Shown: positions 1 through 7,341, counted from the stretch's first letter. The stretch is DNA of 64,000 nucleotides from a bacterium (GCA_016124935.1 WGMS01000014.1:62001-126000), one strand, 5' to 3'. Notes: generated by a model from the letters alone, not told the origin. Program-made: numbers and translations.

Positions 1-301
1 CGCCTGCTGTTTCTGCAAGGCCCCTAGGCTCGTAGTGCTCAACTTGTGTGCACTCACCTTTCACGTTTATTAGTGTATCCGAAATTTCTAGAATGAAAAC
101 TACCCCAAAGGACATTTAATAAATATCTCTCAGGGTAGTCAAAGGATCGCTTTTTATGCCGTTCTTATCGTGAAACTGGATTGACAAGAGCTTGAACCAT
201 TTGCATCGCTTCCGGAAATACGATCGCATATTCACCGTATATGCTCTTCTGTAGAAAACCGTGCGAAGCCAGGCTCATTCGTATTTCGTTTTTTCGTGTC
301 T
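1..301. other. No gene recognised at the left edge
   Basis: I see no convincing coding region here. A plus-strand frame closes with TAG at 25-27 and could be the last few codons of a gene outside the window, but this cannot be judged. A loose inverted repeat (ACTACCC at 99-105, GGGTAGT at 133-139) has a 27-nt loop and no T-run. The stretch from about 140 is the 3' flank of the minus-strand carboxypeptidase gene. Confidence 0.4.
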
Positions 302-1966
302 TTATCTTTTGTGGGATTCCTTAGATCCTGATCTGGTCTTTGATTTGTTTCTGGGGGCGGATCTTCTAGCCGGAGCCGCCTTTTTGACAGGAGCGGCTCG
401 AAGCGCTGCGGTATCCACCAGAACCTTTGTCTCTTCGTTTTCGGTGACGGCGCTATCCTGGGGTGAAGCCACCGGATCAGGAGGTAGCTCTACTCCGATA
501 TTCTTGATTACCCTCAGTTGGTTGATAAGGCTGGACATAGCGATACTGAGGTTTCTAATGGAGGGGGTGTGTCCATTGACCATGATTGTAAGGGCGAGGC
601 GCTGGTTGCCAGAGGTTGTCAGAATGCCGGAAATCGACCTGATACCGTCCATGGTTCCGGTCTTGAATTTGTAGGAGCCCCTGCCTTTGTCCGCTTCATC
701 GTTGACTCTGAGCAGGTCCAGATAGGGCACCAGATCAGGGTCGGCTGCCATATGTTTCATGATCAGATTCAGAGAATGGGGGCTGACGCCGTTCTTGCGG
801 CAGAGACCGCAGCCCTCATAAAGAATTACTTCCTGGGCCGGTATGTCGATGCTGCGCATCCAGTTGTTGAGGGCGAGGATGCCGTAGTCTTCCAGGGTGC
901 TAGAGCCGTTTTCGCCGCCGCCTGCGATGTTCTTCTCTTCCAGGTATTTTGCGCCCAGGGTCCGCAAAATTTGCTGGGCGTAGAGATTGTCCGACTTGTT
1001 CAGGGTGCGCTTGAGAATCAAACTGAGGGGCTGGGAGCTGTGGCCGGCAAGCACGGTGACCGAGCCTCCGTTTACCGGTACCGCGGCGCTGCCGAATTTG
1101 AAGCCTCGCTTCTCCAGTAAGTCTTGAAGCAGAGCGCGGTTGAAGTCGTCCGGATTAGAGACGGCCAGGGTGACGGATTTGGGTGTCTCGGGATGATTAC
1201 TCTGATAGATGAACTGACGCCGGTGCGCCGGATCTATATAAACCCAGCCGGGACCGCCCTTGGCTGCCAGCATATAATCGAAGAGTTTGCCGTCATAGGA
1301 CTTTGCCACCAGGGTCTTATAGCCAGGTACCAGATTGCCCGTGTAGGTGATGTTTCTATCCACTACCAGATTGGATGATACGGGCATCCAGTGGCGACCC
1401 CAGTCTTCCACCAGCCAGGAGGGATGGAAGCCCATGCCCTTGACTGCAGGACCTTTTAGTATGAGCGTGCCGGTGACGGTTTTAGCGCCATGCTTAGCCG
1501 CTTCGTTGGCAAGGTTAATCAGGTCGGCTCTTCCCATCGTAGGATCTTGAGAAGTGCTCAAGACCAGATTGCCTTCGATGACATCGCCTTTTATGGTGCC
1601 TTCGGCGGTGAGGTTGGTTTTGTATTGATAGGAGCCCTTCAGAGTCTCGAAGGCGGCGGCACAGGTGATGGCTTTCACCGTCGAAGCCGGGGTGAAGCGG
1701 CGGTGGCCGTTATAAGAATAGATGATCTTGCCTGTTTTGACATCGAGCAGCTCGAGAGCCGGAGTTGAATGCTTCAGGGTCGGAATGCGAAGCCAGTTGG
1801 AGAATATTTTGGCCAGCTCCATACGGACGATACTGCTTTTGCTCTGGGCTCCGCCGTTGTCCGTCGGGGCATCGGCCGCCACTGCTTCTTTGGCTTGCAT
1901 GGCCGGCATGGTCAGGGACGCTAGCAGCATGAGCACAGCTATGTTATTGAGAGGATTCTTTTTCAA
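302..1966 (-). CDS. dacB: D-alanyl-D-alanine carboxypeptidase/endopeptidase, PBP4 (DacB) family, peptidase S13
   Basis: Periplasmic peptidoglycan hydrolase that removes terminal D-Ala and cleaves cross-links. All three penicillin-binding motifs are visible in order: SxxK as STVK near residue 93, SxN as SDN near residue 325, and KTG as KTGTMDG near residue 437. The N-terminus (KK then a hydrophobic run ending near AMQA) is a signal peptide. The 554 residues slightly exceed the usual 450-500, owing to a C-terminal tail very rich in Lys, Arg and Ala that could bind the wall or the outer membrane. The first possible start is TTG at 1966, without a clear Shine-Dalgarno; ATG at 1930 would remove the basic n-region. 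It follows the thioredoxin-fold gene by 48 bp on the same strand, so the two may be co-transcribed. Confidence 0.9.
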   Translation of the reverse strand: MKKNPLNNIAVLMLLASLTMPAMQAKEAVAADAPTDNGGAQSKSSIVRMELAKIFSNWLRIPTLKHSTPALELLDVKTGKIIYSYNGHRRFTPASTVKAITCAAAFETLKGSYQYKTNLTAEGTIKGDVIEGNLVLSTSQDPTMGRADLINLANEAAKHGAKTVTGTLILKGPAVKGMGFHPSWLVEDWGRHWMPVSSNLVVDRNITYTGNLVPGYKTLVAKSYDGKLFDYMLAAKGGPGWVYIDPAHRRQFIYQSNHPETPKSVTLAVSNPDDFNRALLQDLLEKRGFKFGSAAVPVNGGSVTVLAGHSSQPLSLILKRTLNKSDNLYAQQILRTLGAKYLEEKNIAGGGENGSSTLEDYGILALNNWMRSIDIPAQEVILYEGCGLCRKNGVSPHSLNLIMKHMAADPDLVPYLDLLRVNDEADKGRGSYKFKTGTMDGIRSISGILTTSGNQRLALTIMVNGHTPSIRNLSIAMSSLINQLRVIKNIGVELPPDPVASPQDSAVTENEETKVLVDTAALRAAPVKKAAPARRSAPRNKSKTRSGSKESHKR

Positions 1967-2014
1967 TATATCGAAAGGAGCTAAAGCGACTTTTACAAGA
2001 ACAATTTTAACTTT

Positions 2015-2497
2015 TTAGGGAAGAGAAATGCTGCCTTCACCGAAAACCGCCTTTTTCAAAGCCGGGTGAATCTTTTCTTTCATGGCTTTTCCGGAAAGGG
2101 AGGTTAGCACCCTTCTTTGATTGTCGGTGACAACATAGGCCGGCAGCTCCTTTATACCGAACTCCTTTTGAAAGCGCCGGCTCAATTCGGAGCTTTCGTC
2201 CAGTTCATAGCGGGCGACATAAGTAGAAAAGATCCCCATAACTCGATCTGCTTCTTTTTTGAGGGCACCATCCCCGGTTCCAAAGAACTCATAGACCTGG
2301 ATCGTGGGGCTGTGCTGAATGTGTTGGACCCGAGCGCCTCCGGCCCTTGCATTGAAGTTTGAAGCGGTGTTTCTTTGATCGACCACTCCGGAAAGTAGTG
2401 AGAAGGCATAGCCTAACAAGCCGATTAAAATAAGAGCGAGGATGGAGAGCAAGGTTATTACGACAACATTGCCGTTTTTCTGTTTTGAATCAGTCAT
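2015..2497 (-). CDS. Membrane-anchored thioredoxin-fold protein lacking CxxC
   Basis: Unrecognised protein of about 160 residues. It has a short cytoplasmic N-terminus, one membrane segment (roughly residues 12-35), then an extracytoplasmic domain. The strand around YEFFGTG, the helix that follows, and the segment FGIKELPAYVV match the layout of a thioredoxin fold, with LPA supplying the cis-proline loop. No CxxC active site is present, so a redox role is unlikely and a binding or scaffold role is more plausible (inference). I start at ATG 2497; the longer frame to 2533 uses a weaker start and adds residues without membrane character. It lies upstream of, and on the same strand as, the carboxypeptidase gene, suggesting an envelope function. 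Confidence 0.7.
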   Translation of the reverse strand: MTDSKQKNGNVVVITLLSILALILIGLLGYAFSLLSGVVDQRNTASNFNARAGGARVQHIQHSPTIQVYEFFGTGDGALKKEADRVMGIFSTYVARYELDESSELSRRFQKEFGIKELPAYVVTDNQRRVLTSLSGKAMKEKIHPALKKAVFGEGSISLP

Positions 2498-2520
2498 CTT
2501 ACAATTGGCGTCAGAAAATA

Positions 2521-2550
2521 TTGACAAGCACATACAAATGTATGTATAAT
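2521..2550 (+). promoter_or_regulatory. Near-consensus sigma-70 promoter with palindromic spacer and no clear downstream gene
   Basis: TTGACA at 2521-2526 and TATAAT at 2545-2550 are separated by 18 bp. The spacer holds the dyad ACATACA-AA-TGTATGT, which could be an operator. The promoter points right, away from the minus-strand gene that starts at 2497, into a region where I see no convincing plus-strand gene. A small hairpin (GTTCGAT, 5-nt loop, ATCGAAC) lies at 2594-2612. Confidence 0.5.
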
Positions 2551-2585
2551 CGAAATACAGGATTCCATAATACGGCAGGTCTCCT

Positions 2586-2828
2586 CTATATACGTTCGAT
2601 GCAATATCGAACTTTCAACTGTCTCCGGCCGAGCCGATTCTCCCTGTGCGCGAGTGTAGCCCGGGGCCCTCGCGTCGACGCGGGTATGGTCGTGCGCTCT
2701 TTCGGAGACAGGTAAAGGCGCAGGTATTTTTGCATCAGGTGGTCCCAGGTCGATAGATGAAGATGATCCCGATCTTGATTCTGATTCTGATTCTGACCCT
2801 GACCCAGATCAAGATTTGAATCAGCCAT
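2586..2828 (-). CDS. Possible small protein, translationally coupled to the thioesterase gene
   Basis: An 80-residue reading frame whose ATG (2828) overlaps the TGA stop of the thioesterase gene by 8 bases, an arrangement typical of coupled genes. The N-terminal part is a Gln/Asn/Asp dipeptide run encoded by a hexanucleotide repeat; the rest is Arg-rich with no family I recognise. The opposite strand of the same repeat would read as Asp-Ser/Asp-Pro dipeptides, but that frame has no start codon. It may be a chance extension past the thioesterase gene rather than a real protein. Confidence 0.3.
   Translation of the reverse strand: MADSNLDLGQGQNQNQNQDRDHLHLSTWDHLMQKYLRLYLSPKERTTIPASTRGPRATLAHRENRLGRRQLKVRYCIERI
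2771..2818. repeat. Degenerate hexanucleotide repeat (GATTCT-like)
   Basis: Eight consecutive hexamers starting GA, three of them exact GATTCT copies (2777-2794), flanked by diverged copies such as GACCCT and GATCAA. It lies just downstream of the thioesterase stop codon on the minus strand. Similar dipeptide-coding hexamer runs occur at about 19480-19515 and 55065-55095. Confidence 0.6.
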
Positions 2829-3249
2829 AGAGCTCCTTCTCTTTTTCTATGATCAGTTTCGGCATCCTGACCGGCTTCATGGTCTCTTTTCCTATGAAAA
2901 GTCCGGTAAACCAGGACCTCGTCGTTACCTTCCCGTCTACTAGAAGCTCGCCTTCGAACTGAAAGGAGGCCGGTCCGCGTCCGGCTATCCACATGTGCCC
3001 GCGAGGCAAGTCGAATAGACCGACCGACTTTTTGTAGACCACTCTCGATTCCGTGATAATCGGAAGCAGACCGTCGTTCATGAAGAGCTCAAGCGGGAAG
3101 AACTGATCGAAGATCTTGAGACGCATGTCCTCGAACCATCTCAGATAGGTTATGTTGGAGACATGACCGGCAAAGTCTATATCGTAGGTCTTTACCCTGA
3201 TGTCATGGACTATTTCGAACTTTCTCACTTCGGTGGTGGAAGCTGCCAT
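2821..3249 (-). CDS. Acyl-CoA thioesterase-like protein, hotdog fold (4HBT/YbgC type)
   Basis: A 142-residue single-domain hotdog protein, the usual length for the 4HBT/YbgC group that hydrolyses acyl-CoA or acyl-ACP thioesters in the cytoplasm. The family signature is near residues 18-38: YDIDFAGHVSNITYLRWFED, with the catalytic Asp in YDID followed by GHV and N. The rest fits the fold (VVYKKSVGLFD, then FTGLFIGKE). ATG at 3249 follows a purine-rich stretch. The substrate cannot be told from sequence. The gene stands alone upstream; a small overlapping frame follows it. Confidence 0.8.
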   Translation of the reverse strand: MAASTTEVRKFEIVHDIRVKTYDIDFAGHVSNITYLRWFEDMRLKIFDQFFPLELFMNDGLLPIITESRVVYKKSVGLFDLPRGHMWIAGRGPASFQFEGELLVDGKVTTRSWFTGLFIGKETMKPVRMPKLIIEKEKELYG

Positions 3250-3428
3250 CGCTATTCTCTTGCCTTTTTCTGTTCTATTCTCTGGGAAATCCAGAATTGA
3301 AACTTATTGAAGTTGATAGGATAGCTCAAACTGTTTGCCGTTGCCACTCACGAGAGTTGAATTTCTGCAGACAAAGCAATCCAAGCACGACCGATGGGAG
3401 AGCAAAGGCGATCCAGCATCCGATCAGG

Positions 3429-3452
3429 CGTAGCACCTTATATAGTGCTACG
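3429..3452. other. Perfect inverted repeat of unknown role
   Basis: CGTAGCAC at 3429-3436 pairs with GTGCTACG at 3445-3452 across an 8-nt AT-rich loop. It is only 10 bp from the terminator hairpin of the rubrerythrin gene. No T-run follows on either strand, so it may be part of the thioesterase upstream region or a second transcription barrier. Confidence 0.4.
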
Positions 3453-3462
3453 ACGCTAAATT

Positions 3463-3498
3463 AAGAAGCCGGTGATATGAACCAATCACCGGCTTCTT
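3463..3498 (-). terminator. Strong hairpin terminator after the rubrerythrin gene
   Basis: A perfect 14-bp stem (3463-3476 with 3485-3498) and an 8-nt loop begins five bases after the rubrerythrin stop codon. On the minus strand the stem ends in CTTCTT followed by AATTT, a modest U-tract. The stem is symmetrical and could also stop rightward transcription. Confidence 0.75.
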
Positions 3499-3503
3499 GC
3501 AAC

Positions 3504-3992
3504 TCAGGCAGATTCTTTGTGTTCGCCATTTTCGCCCAGATTCTCCAGGGCTTTTTGATAGCGGCGGGCATGCCACTCTTCTACTTTTCCCAGAGAGTTG
3601 AATCGTTTGGCTGCCTGGGTAAATACCCTGGCGTGCTCTGCCGATTCTTCAGCCTGTTCGATGAATTCATCTACGGCATCCAGCCTGCCTTCCTGTCTTG
3701 CTATGCGCTCGAATTCGGGATACATCTGGTTGGTTTCATAAAGTTCTCCTTCGATGGCCAGTTCGAGCAGCTTCTCTACCGTCATCTCTTTTGCCGGATA
3801 GAGCAGTTGCAGGTGTGCAAAAGCATGACCAGTCTCTTGATTGGCGGTTTCTTCAAATAGGTCGGCAACTTCTTCGTTACCCAGCTCTCTTGCCAGTTTG
3901 GCGAAGTAGAGATACTTGCGGTTTGCCATGGACTCGCCGGCGAAGGCGGCTTCCAGGTTTTTTTCTGTCTCTGTGTTATCGAGGTTATTCAT
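3504..3992 (-). CDS. Rubrerythrin (ferritin-like di-iron domain only)
   Basis: Cytoplasmic di-iron protein that reduces hydrogen peroxide. The four-helix ferritin-like core shows the expected iron ligands: FAGESMANRKY near residue 17, ETANQETGH near residue 48, ELYETNQMYPEF near residue 83, and EESAEHARVF near residue 113. The 162-residue length and absence of any cysteine pair show that the C-terminal rubredoxin domain of classical rubrerythrins is missing, as in sulerythrin-like proteins, so electrons must come from a separate donor. An AAAGGAG ribosome site precedes ATG 3992. The promoter carries the same palindrome as the neighbouring Fur/PerR-type regulator gene, so peroxide- or metal-dependent repression is likely (inference). 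Confidence 0.92.
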   Translation of the reverse strand: MNNLDNTETEKNLEAAFAGESMANRKYLYFAKLARELGNEEVADLFEETANQETGHAFAHLQLLYPAKEMTVEKLLELAIEGELYETNQMYPEFERIARQEGRLDAVDEFIEQAEESAEHARVFTQAAKRFNSLGKVEEWHARRYQKALENLGENGEHKESA

Positions 3993-4025
3993 GACTTGCT
4001 CCTTTGTTTTATACTTGTTCTCTGT

Positions 4026-4040
4026 TTAGAATTAGTCTAA
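4026..4040. promoter_or_regulatory. PerR/Fur-type operator upstream of rubrerythrin
   Basis: TTAGAATTAGTCTAA is a 7-1-7 inverted repeat centred about 41 bp upstream of the rubrerythrin start codon. It differs from the box in the regulator's own promoter by one base, and both resemble the general layout of PerR boxes. Confidence 0.7.
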
Positions 4041-4071
4041 GGCGTCCCCAAAAAAAATGCCTTTTATTAGT

Positions 4072-4482
4072 TCAACTCTCTACCTTTCCATAGAAAGTAA
4101 TTTTGAAATGATCTGCCTTATACTCAGCAGGCAGTTCGAATCCGGAAATCCAGATTCCCTCGCCGTCTACCTCCAGGTCATAAATTCGACCGCTCTCTCT
4201 GTCCACGAAATGGTGGTGGTGACCTGTGTTTGCGTCGTAGCGAGTCTGTCCTGGTTCGGTGGAGAGCTCCTGCAAGAGCCCTTTGTCCACCAGAAGTTTG
4301 AGAGTGTTATAGACCGTTGCCCGGGAAAGCGAACAGGGCAGGCGGTCTTTCACTGCCCGCATCACTTCTTCGGCGGTGGGATGGCAGTCGGTTTCGAGCA
4401 GGTAGCCTGTGACCACACATCTCTGGGCGGTAGGTTGAATACCGTACTCCATCAATAACTCTTCCACCGTGGTTCTGTTCAT
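4072..4482 (-). CDS. Fur-family regulator, PerR-like, without structural zinc cysteines
   Basis: A 136-residue metal-dependent repressor. It has the winged helix (IQPTAQRCVV, then recognition helix SRATVYNTLKLLV) and the metal-site segment TRYDANTGHHHHFVD of the Fur superfamily. The CxxC pairs that bind structural zinc in Fur and PerR are absent, as in some Irr-like members. PerR-type function is inferred from the adjacent rubrerythrin gene and the shared operator. I start at ATG 4482 because it has a purine-rich site and fits family N-termini; the TTG at 4515 lacks such support. Its promoter overlaps a palindrome, so it is probably autoregulated. Confidence 0.88.
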   Translation of the reverse strand: MNRTTVEELLMEYGIQPTAQRCVVTGYLLETDCHPTAEEVMRAVKDRLPCSLSRATVYNTLKLLVDKGLLQELSTEPGQTRYDANTGHHHHFVDRESGRIYDLEVDGEGIWISGFELPAEYKADHFKITFYGKVES

Positions 4483-4531
4483 CTCTCTGTCTCTTTGTCC
4501 GTTTATCTCTATCAACTGGTTTTAAATCGGT

Positions 4532-4568
4532 CTGTAATTAGAATAAGTCTAAATACAGAATCTGTCAA
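4532..4568 (-). promoter_or_regulatory. Promoter and overlapping operator of the Fur/PerR-like gene
   Basis: On the minus strand, TTGACA (plus positions 4563-4568) and TATTCT (4540-4545) are separated by 17 bp. The palindrome TTAGAATAAGTCTAA at 4538-4552 covers the -10 element. A wider dyad with arms CTGTA (4532-4536) and TACAG (4554-4558) has exactly the same centre at 4545, giving a 27-bp symmetrical site suited to a dimer or two dimers. Binding there would block RNA polymerase. Confidence 0.7.
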
Positions 4569-4579
4569 GTCGAGTTTTG

Positions 4580-4643
4580 CGATTCGGCGAATCTGAGATT
4601 CAGCGAATCTGTGACTCACCGAATCTGCGATTCCGAGATTCTG
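4580..4643. repeat. Four tandem 16-bp repeats, each with an internal dyad
   Basis: Four exactly 16-bp units lie end to end. Units 1 and 2 read CGATTCGGCGAATCTG and AGATTCAGCGAATCTG; units 3 and 4 are more diverged. The first two contain GATTC-n3-GAATC, so each can form a small palindrome. The array sits between the regulator promoter and the small zinc-ribbon gene and could be an operator array or a recently expanded repeat. Confidence 0.65.
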
Positions 4644-4707
4644 TAAACCTGCAATATGGTCAGCATCGGTCTATAATCTCTAGAAAAAAGAAAGGAGATT
4701 TCTCGAT

Positions 4708-4935
4708 ATGTCAGAGTCCAGGCTCAAAGAAGCTATAGCCAGCAAGAAGATGATCTGCCCGGAGTGCCAGAAACCTGTTGAGAAGTATGAAAAGTTTGTC
4801 GAGACCGTGGCTTCGGTCTGGGACGGTGCAGGCGACTCCGGTGTCGAGCACGAAGGCAGCAAAGCGACCATAATTTGCGGTCACTGCGGCTGGAAAGAGC
4901 GCACGGAGTTCTGGGATTCCTATATAGAGGAATAG
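4708..4935 (+). CDS. Small zinc-ribbon protein of unknown function
   Basis: A 75-residue protein with two knuckles, CPEC near residue 17 and CGHC near residue 58, which together would bind one zinc ion. Between them is a predicted helical acidic segment. No signal peptide or membrane segment. The start is clear: AAAGGAG lies about 9 bases before ATG 4708. The 16-bp repeat array and the PerR-like operator region lie just upstream, so stress-linked expression is possible but unproven. I do not recognise a named family. Confidence 0.7.
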   Translation: MSESRLKEAIASKKMICPECQKPVEKYEKFVETVASVWDGAGDSGVEHEGSKATIICGHCGWKERTEFWDSYIEE

Positions 4936-4950
4936 AAGTGGACCCGGAAC

Positions 4951-5193
4951 TTAGACTCTGTTCTTTCTCGAATCTATATATGGAAGCAGGTCGATGACCA
5001 CGCTGGTCTTTTCTCCCCGGGCTGTGGTTCTTTTCTCTTCGAGGGTACGGGTCATATCGACCCGGCGGCAGAGACCGAATATGAGTTCGGCGAAGTACTC
5101 GTTATCCTCTGGAATTTCCCCTGCCGCTATGCGATCTTGCAGGATGTTCAGCAGTTCCTCGTAGGAAACGGATTCCGGTACCTTCAAAAGCAC
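4951..5193 (-). CDS. Small protein of unknown function
   Basis: An 80-residue, mostly helical, charged protein (EELLNILQDRIAAGEIPED, then a short Cys-Arg-Arg segment) with no family I recognise. The start is GTG at 5191-5193, well supported by AAGGAG six bases upstream. It converges with the zinc-ribbon gene with only 15 bp between the stop codons, and nothing else competes for this space, which supports it being real. Confidence 0.55.
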   Translation of the reverse strand: MLLKVPESVSYEELLNILQDRIAAGEIPEDNEYFAELIFGLCRRVDMTRTLEEKRTTARGEKTSVVIDLLPYIDSRKNRV

Positions 5194-5357
5194 TATCTAC
5201 TCCTTGCAACCTTTTTTTGAGGTTGCTCGCCAGAAAAATAAATCTAACCAATATGAAAGTGACGCTTGTTAGAACGACTTTAAAGCTAACATCGTATACA
5301 GGAATTTCCTAGCTTCTGTTAAGGAAAGTCTCTTAGCAACTACTAAGGAGAGAAGCC

Positions 5358-6341
5358 ATGCAGGCTGTGGTGATCGAGAAAAGCGGCGGACCGGAAGTGT
5401 TAAAGGTAATGAACCGGGAGCTTCCCGAGCCGGGCCGGGGAGAAGTGCGGGTCGAGGTCAAATGTACTGCCGTCAACCGAGCCGACTTGATCCAGCGCCA
5501 GGGCTTCTACCCGGCACCGCCTGGAGCCCCTCAAGACATACCCGGTCTAGAGTACGCCGGAGTGGTAGCCGAGGTCGGATGCAGCGTCCAGGACCTGAAA
5601 GTAGGGGATAGAGTCTTCGGTCTCACCGCAGGCGGCTCCTATGCCGAATCTGTGGTGGTTCACTCCGGCACAGTGGCGCCGATTCCGGATAGGCTCACCT
5701 TCGAGGAGGCGGCGGCGATTCCCGAAGCCTACACCACAGCCTATGATGCCATGGTCTGTCAGGGCGGGCTCTGCGCCGGGGAATCGGTACTTATTCACGC
5801 AATTGGCTCGGGAGTGGGTACTGCTGCTCTGCAAATCGCCGATGCAATAGGAGCCAACGCGGTGGGGACCACAAGAAACGAAGAGAAACTGCGTCAGGCC
5901 GAGGAGCTTGGTCTCAGTTGCGGAGTGGTGGCAAAAGAGGGACGTTTTGCCGAAGCCGTGCTCAAGCACTTTCCCCGTGGTGTGAATGTGGTGCTCGAGC
6001 TGGTCGGCGGTGATTATGTAAGCGAAGATCTGGATTGTCTTGCTACCCGGGGAAGAATTATTCTGGTTGGTTTGTTGGCTGGTAGAAGTGTCGATCTCGA
6101 TCTTGGCAAGGTCTTGCGAAAACGGGCATCTATTCAGGGGACCACTCTGCGAGCCAGACCATTAGAGGAAAAAATCCTGGCAGGCAAAGTGCTTGCCGGT
6201 AACATCGTTCCTTTATTAGAATCCGGAAAGTTGAGACCCTCTATAGATCAGGTCTTTCCTTTGAAAGACGCCGCCGAAGCCCATCGGTATCTGGAGAGTA
6301 ACGAGAGTTTTGGTAAAGTGATTCTCAAAGTCGGTGAGTGA
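5358..6341 (+). CDS. Zinc-independent NAD(P)H:quinone oxidoreductase-like protein (MDR superfamily, PIG3/QOR type)
   Basis: Cytoplasmic NADPH-dependent reductase of the medium-chain dehydrogenase/reductase superfamily. The 327-residue length is typical. The N-terminal GroES-like domain carries NRADLIQRQGFYPAPPGAP (residues 41-59), characteristic of the PIG3/TP53I3 quinone reductases, and the catalytic-zinc cysteine and histidine of alcohol dehydrogenases are absent. The Rossmann half has IHAIGSGVGTAALQIA near residue 147, a variant of the AxGGVG nucleotide loop. AAGGAG precedes ATG 5358. Its stop overlaps the next gene's GTG start by 8 bases, so the pair is an operon. Confidence 0.88.
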   Translation: MQAVVIEKSGGPEVLKVMNRELPEPGRGEVRVEVKCTAVNRADLIQRQGFYPAPPGAPQDIPGLEYAGVVAEVGCSVQDLKVGDRVFGLTAGGSYAESVVVHSGTVAPIPDRLTFEEAAAIPEAYTTAYDAMVCQGGLCAGESVLIHAIGSGVGTAALQIADAIGANAVGTTRNEEKLRQAEELGLSCGVVAKEGRFAEAVLKHFPRGVNVVLELVGGDYVSEDLDCLATRGRIILVGLLAGRSVDLDLGKVLRKRASIQGTTLRARPLEEKILAGKVLAGNIVPLLESGKLRPSIDQVFPLKDAAEAHRYLESNESFGKVILKVGE

Positions 6342-7332
6342 AGCAAGAGACAATGAAGGGCTCGTCTATATAGAGACTGGTGACGGCTCTATTACGCTTG
6401 CCGATTATGAAACCGGTGAGTGGTATCACAATAGCGCAGGCGCTTTCAAAGAGTCCCTGGTTAATTATGCCGAGCCTGCCATAGCGCTGCTTGGAGCCGA
6501 GAAATATCCGGGGGCAATAGCGCTTCTCGATATCTGTTTTGGCATGGGCTACAACACCTTTACTTTTATAGAGGCTCTGATGCAGACAGATTTGCCCGCA
6601 TCGACCATACAGAACCTTTCGATTAAGGCGGTGGAGATAGATAAGTCGCTTATTCCTGCGATGATAAAGACTCTCGAGCAACCTGTTTATCCGATTCTGA
6701 AATCCTCCGGATTGAATCTGGCTATAGTCGAGATGTTGAGAGAGTTGCTTAAAAATGGAACGTGTCAGGGGAGGGTTTCAATGATACCGCAAGGAGTATC
6801 ATCGATAGACAGAATAGATTTCGAGATCTGCTTCGATGATCTGCGCTTGTCTCTGCCTGCTCTGCTCGCTGAAGAAAAGCATTGCTATGACTTGATTTTT
6901 CATGATCCGTTCTCTCCCAGAAAGTTTCCACAGTTCTGGACACTGGATATCTTTTCGATTTATCGCAGGCTTTTGAAAGAGAAAAGCGGCAAGCTCTTTA
7001 CATATAGTGTCGCAGACGCTGTTCGCAGCGCGCTTGCCCTTGCAGGATTCTCCGTCTATCGAACCCGGGCCCTGGGCAGAAAAACCGGCGGCACGCTGGC
7101 GGTGGCGGATGCAACAGGGAGTAATTCTTTCGGGTTGAATTTAATACCGAAAGAGTTGCCGGGTTTGTTTCAATTTAGTCCTGAGCTATTTTTCGTTCTC
7201 GATGAGAACGAACTCGAAAAATTGACCCCGAGGCAGGCGGTGCCCTATCGAGACCCCGGGCTTAGTCTGGACCGAGCCGCTATATTGAGAAATCGGCAGA
7301 ATGAGCAGGATCTGCTGTCTCAGGAATCTTGA
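6334..7332 (+). CDS. MnmC-like SAM-dependent methyltransferase (DUF752)
   Basis: The 332-residue protein has the methyltransferase half of MnmC, which in other bacteria completes mnm5(s2)U at the tRNA wobble position. SAM loop: DICFGMGYNTFTFIEAL near residue 67. The family hallmark FHDPFSPRKFPQFWT near residue 189 corresponds to the F-D-x-F-SP-x-K-P-x-W motif of MnmC. It ends with GRKTGGTLA, also typical. The C-terminal FAD-dependent oxidoreductase domain of fused MnmC is missing, as in stand-alone DUF752 proteins. GTG 6334 overlaps the previous gene by 8 bp, implying translational coupling. The exact tRNA substrate is an inference. Confidence 0.82.
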   Translation: MSEARDNEGLVYIETGDGSITLADYETGEWYHNSAGAFKESLVNYAEPAIALLGAEKYPGAIALLDICFGMGYNTFTFIEALMQTDLPASTIQNLSIKAVEIDKSLIPAMIKTLEQPVYPILKSSGLNLAIVEMLRELLKNGTCQGRVSMIPQGVSSIDRIDFEICFDDLRLSLPALLAEEKHCYDLIFHDPFSPRKFPQFWTLDIFSIYRRLLKEKSGKLFTYSVADAVRSALALAGFSVYRTRALGRKTGGTLAVADATGSNSFGLNLIPKELPGLFQFSPELFFVLDENELEKLTPRQAVPYRDPGLSLDRAAILRNRQNEQDLLSQES

Positions 7333-7341
7333 GAACTAGAA

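Noticed and set aside
518..1768. Several plus-strand frames across the carboxypeptidase gene
   Set aside because: The minus strand carries STVK, SDN and KTG motifs; the plus frames are shadows.
2660..2830. Plus-strand frame encoding an Asp-Ser/Asp-Pro dipeptide tail downstream of the strong promoter
   Set aside because: No ATG, GTG or TTG start is present in this frame after its upstream stop, so it cannot be called a gene.
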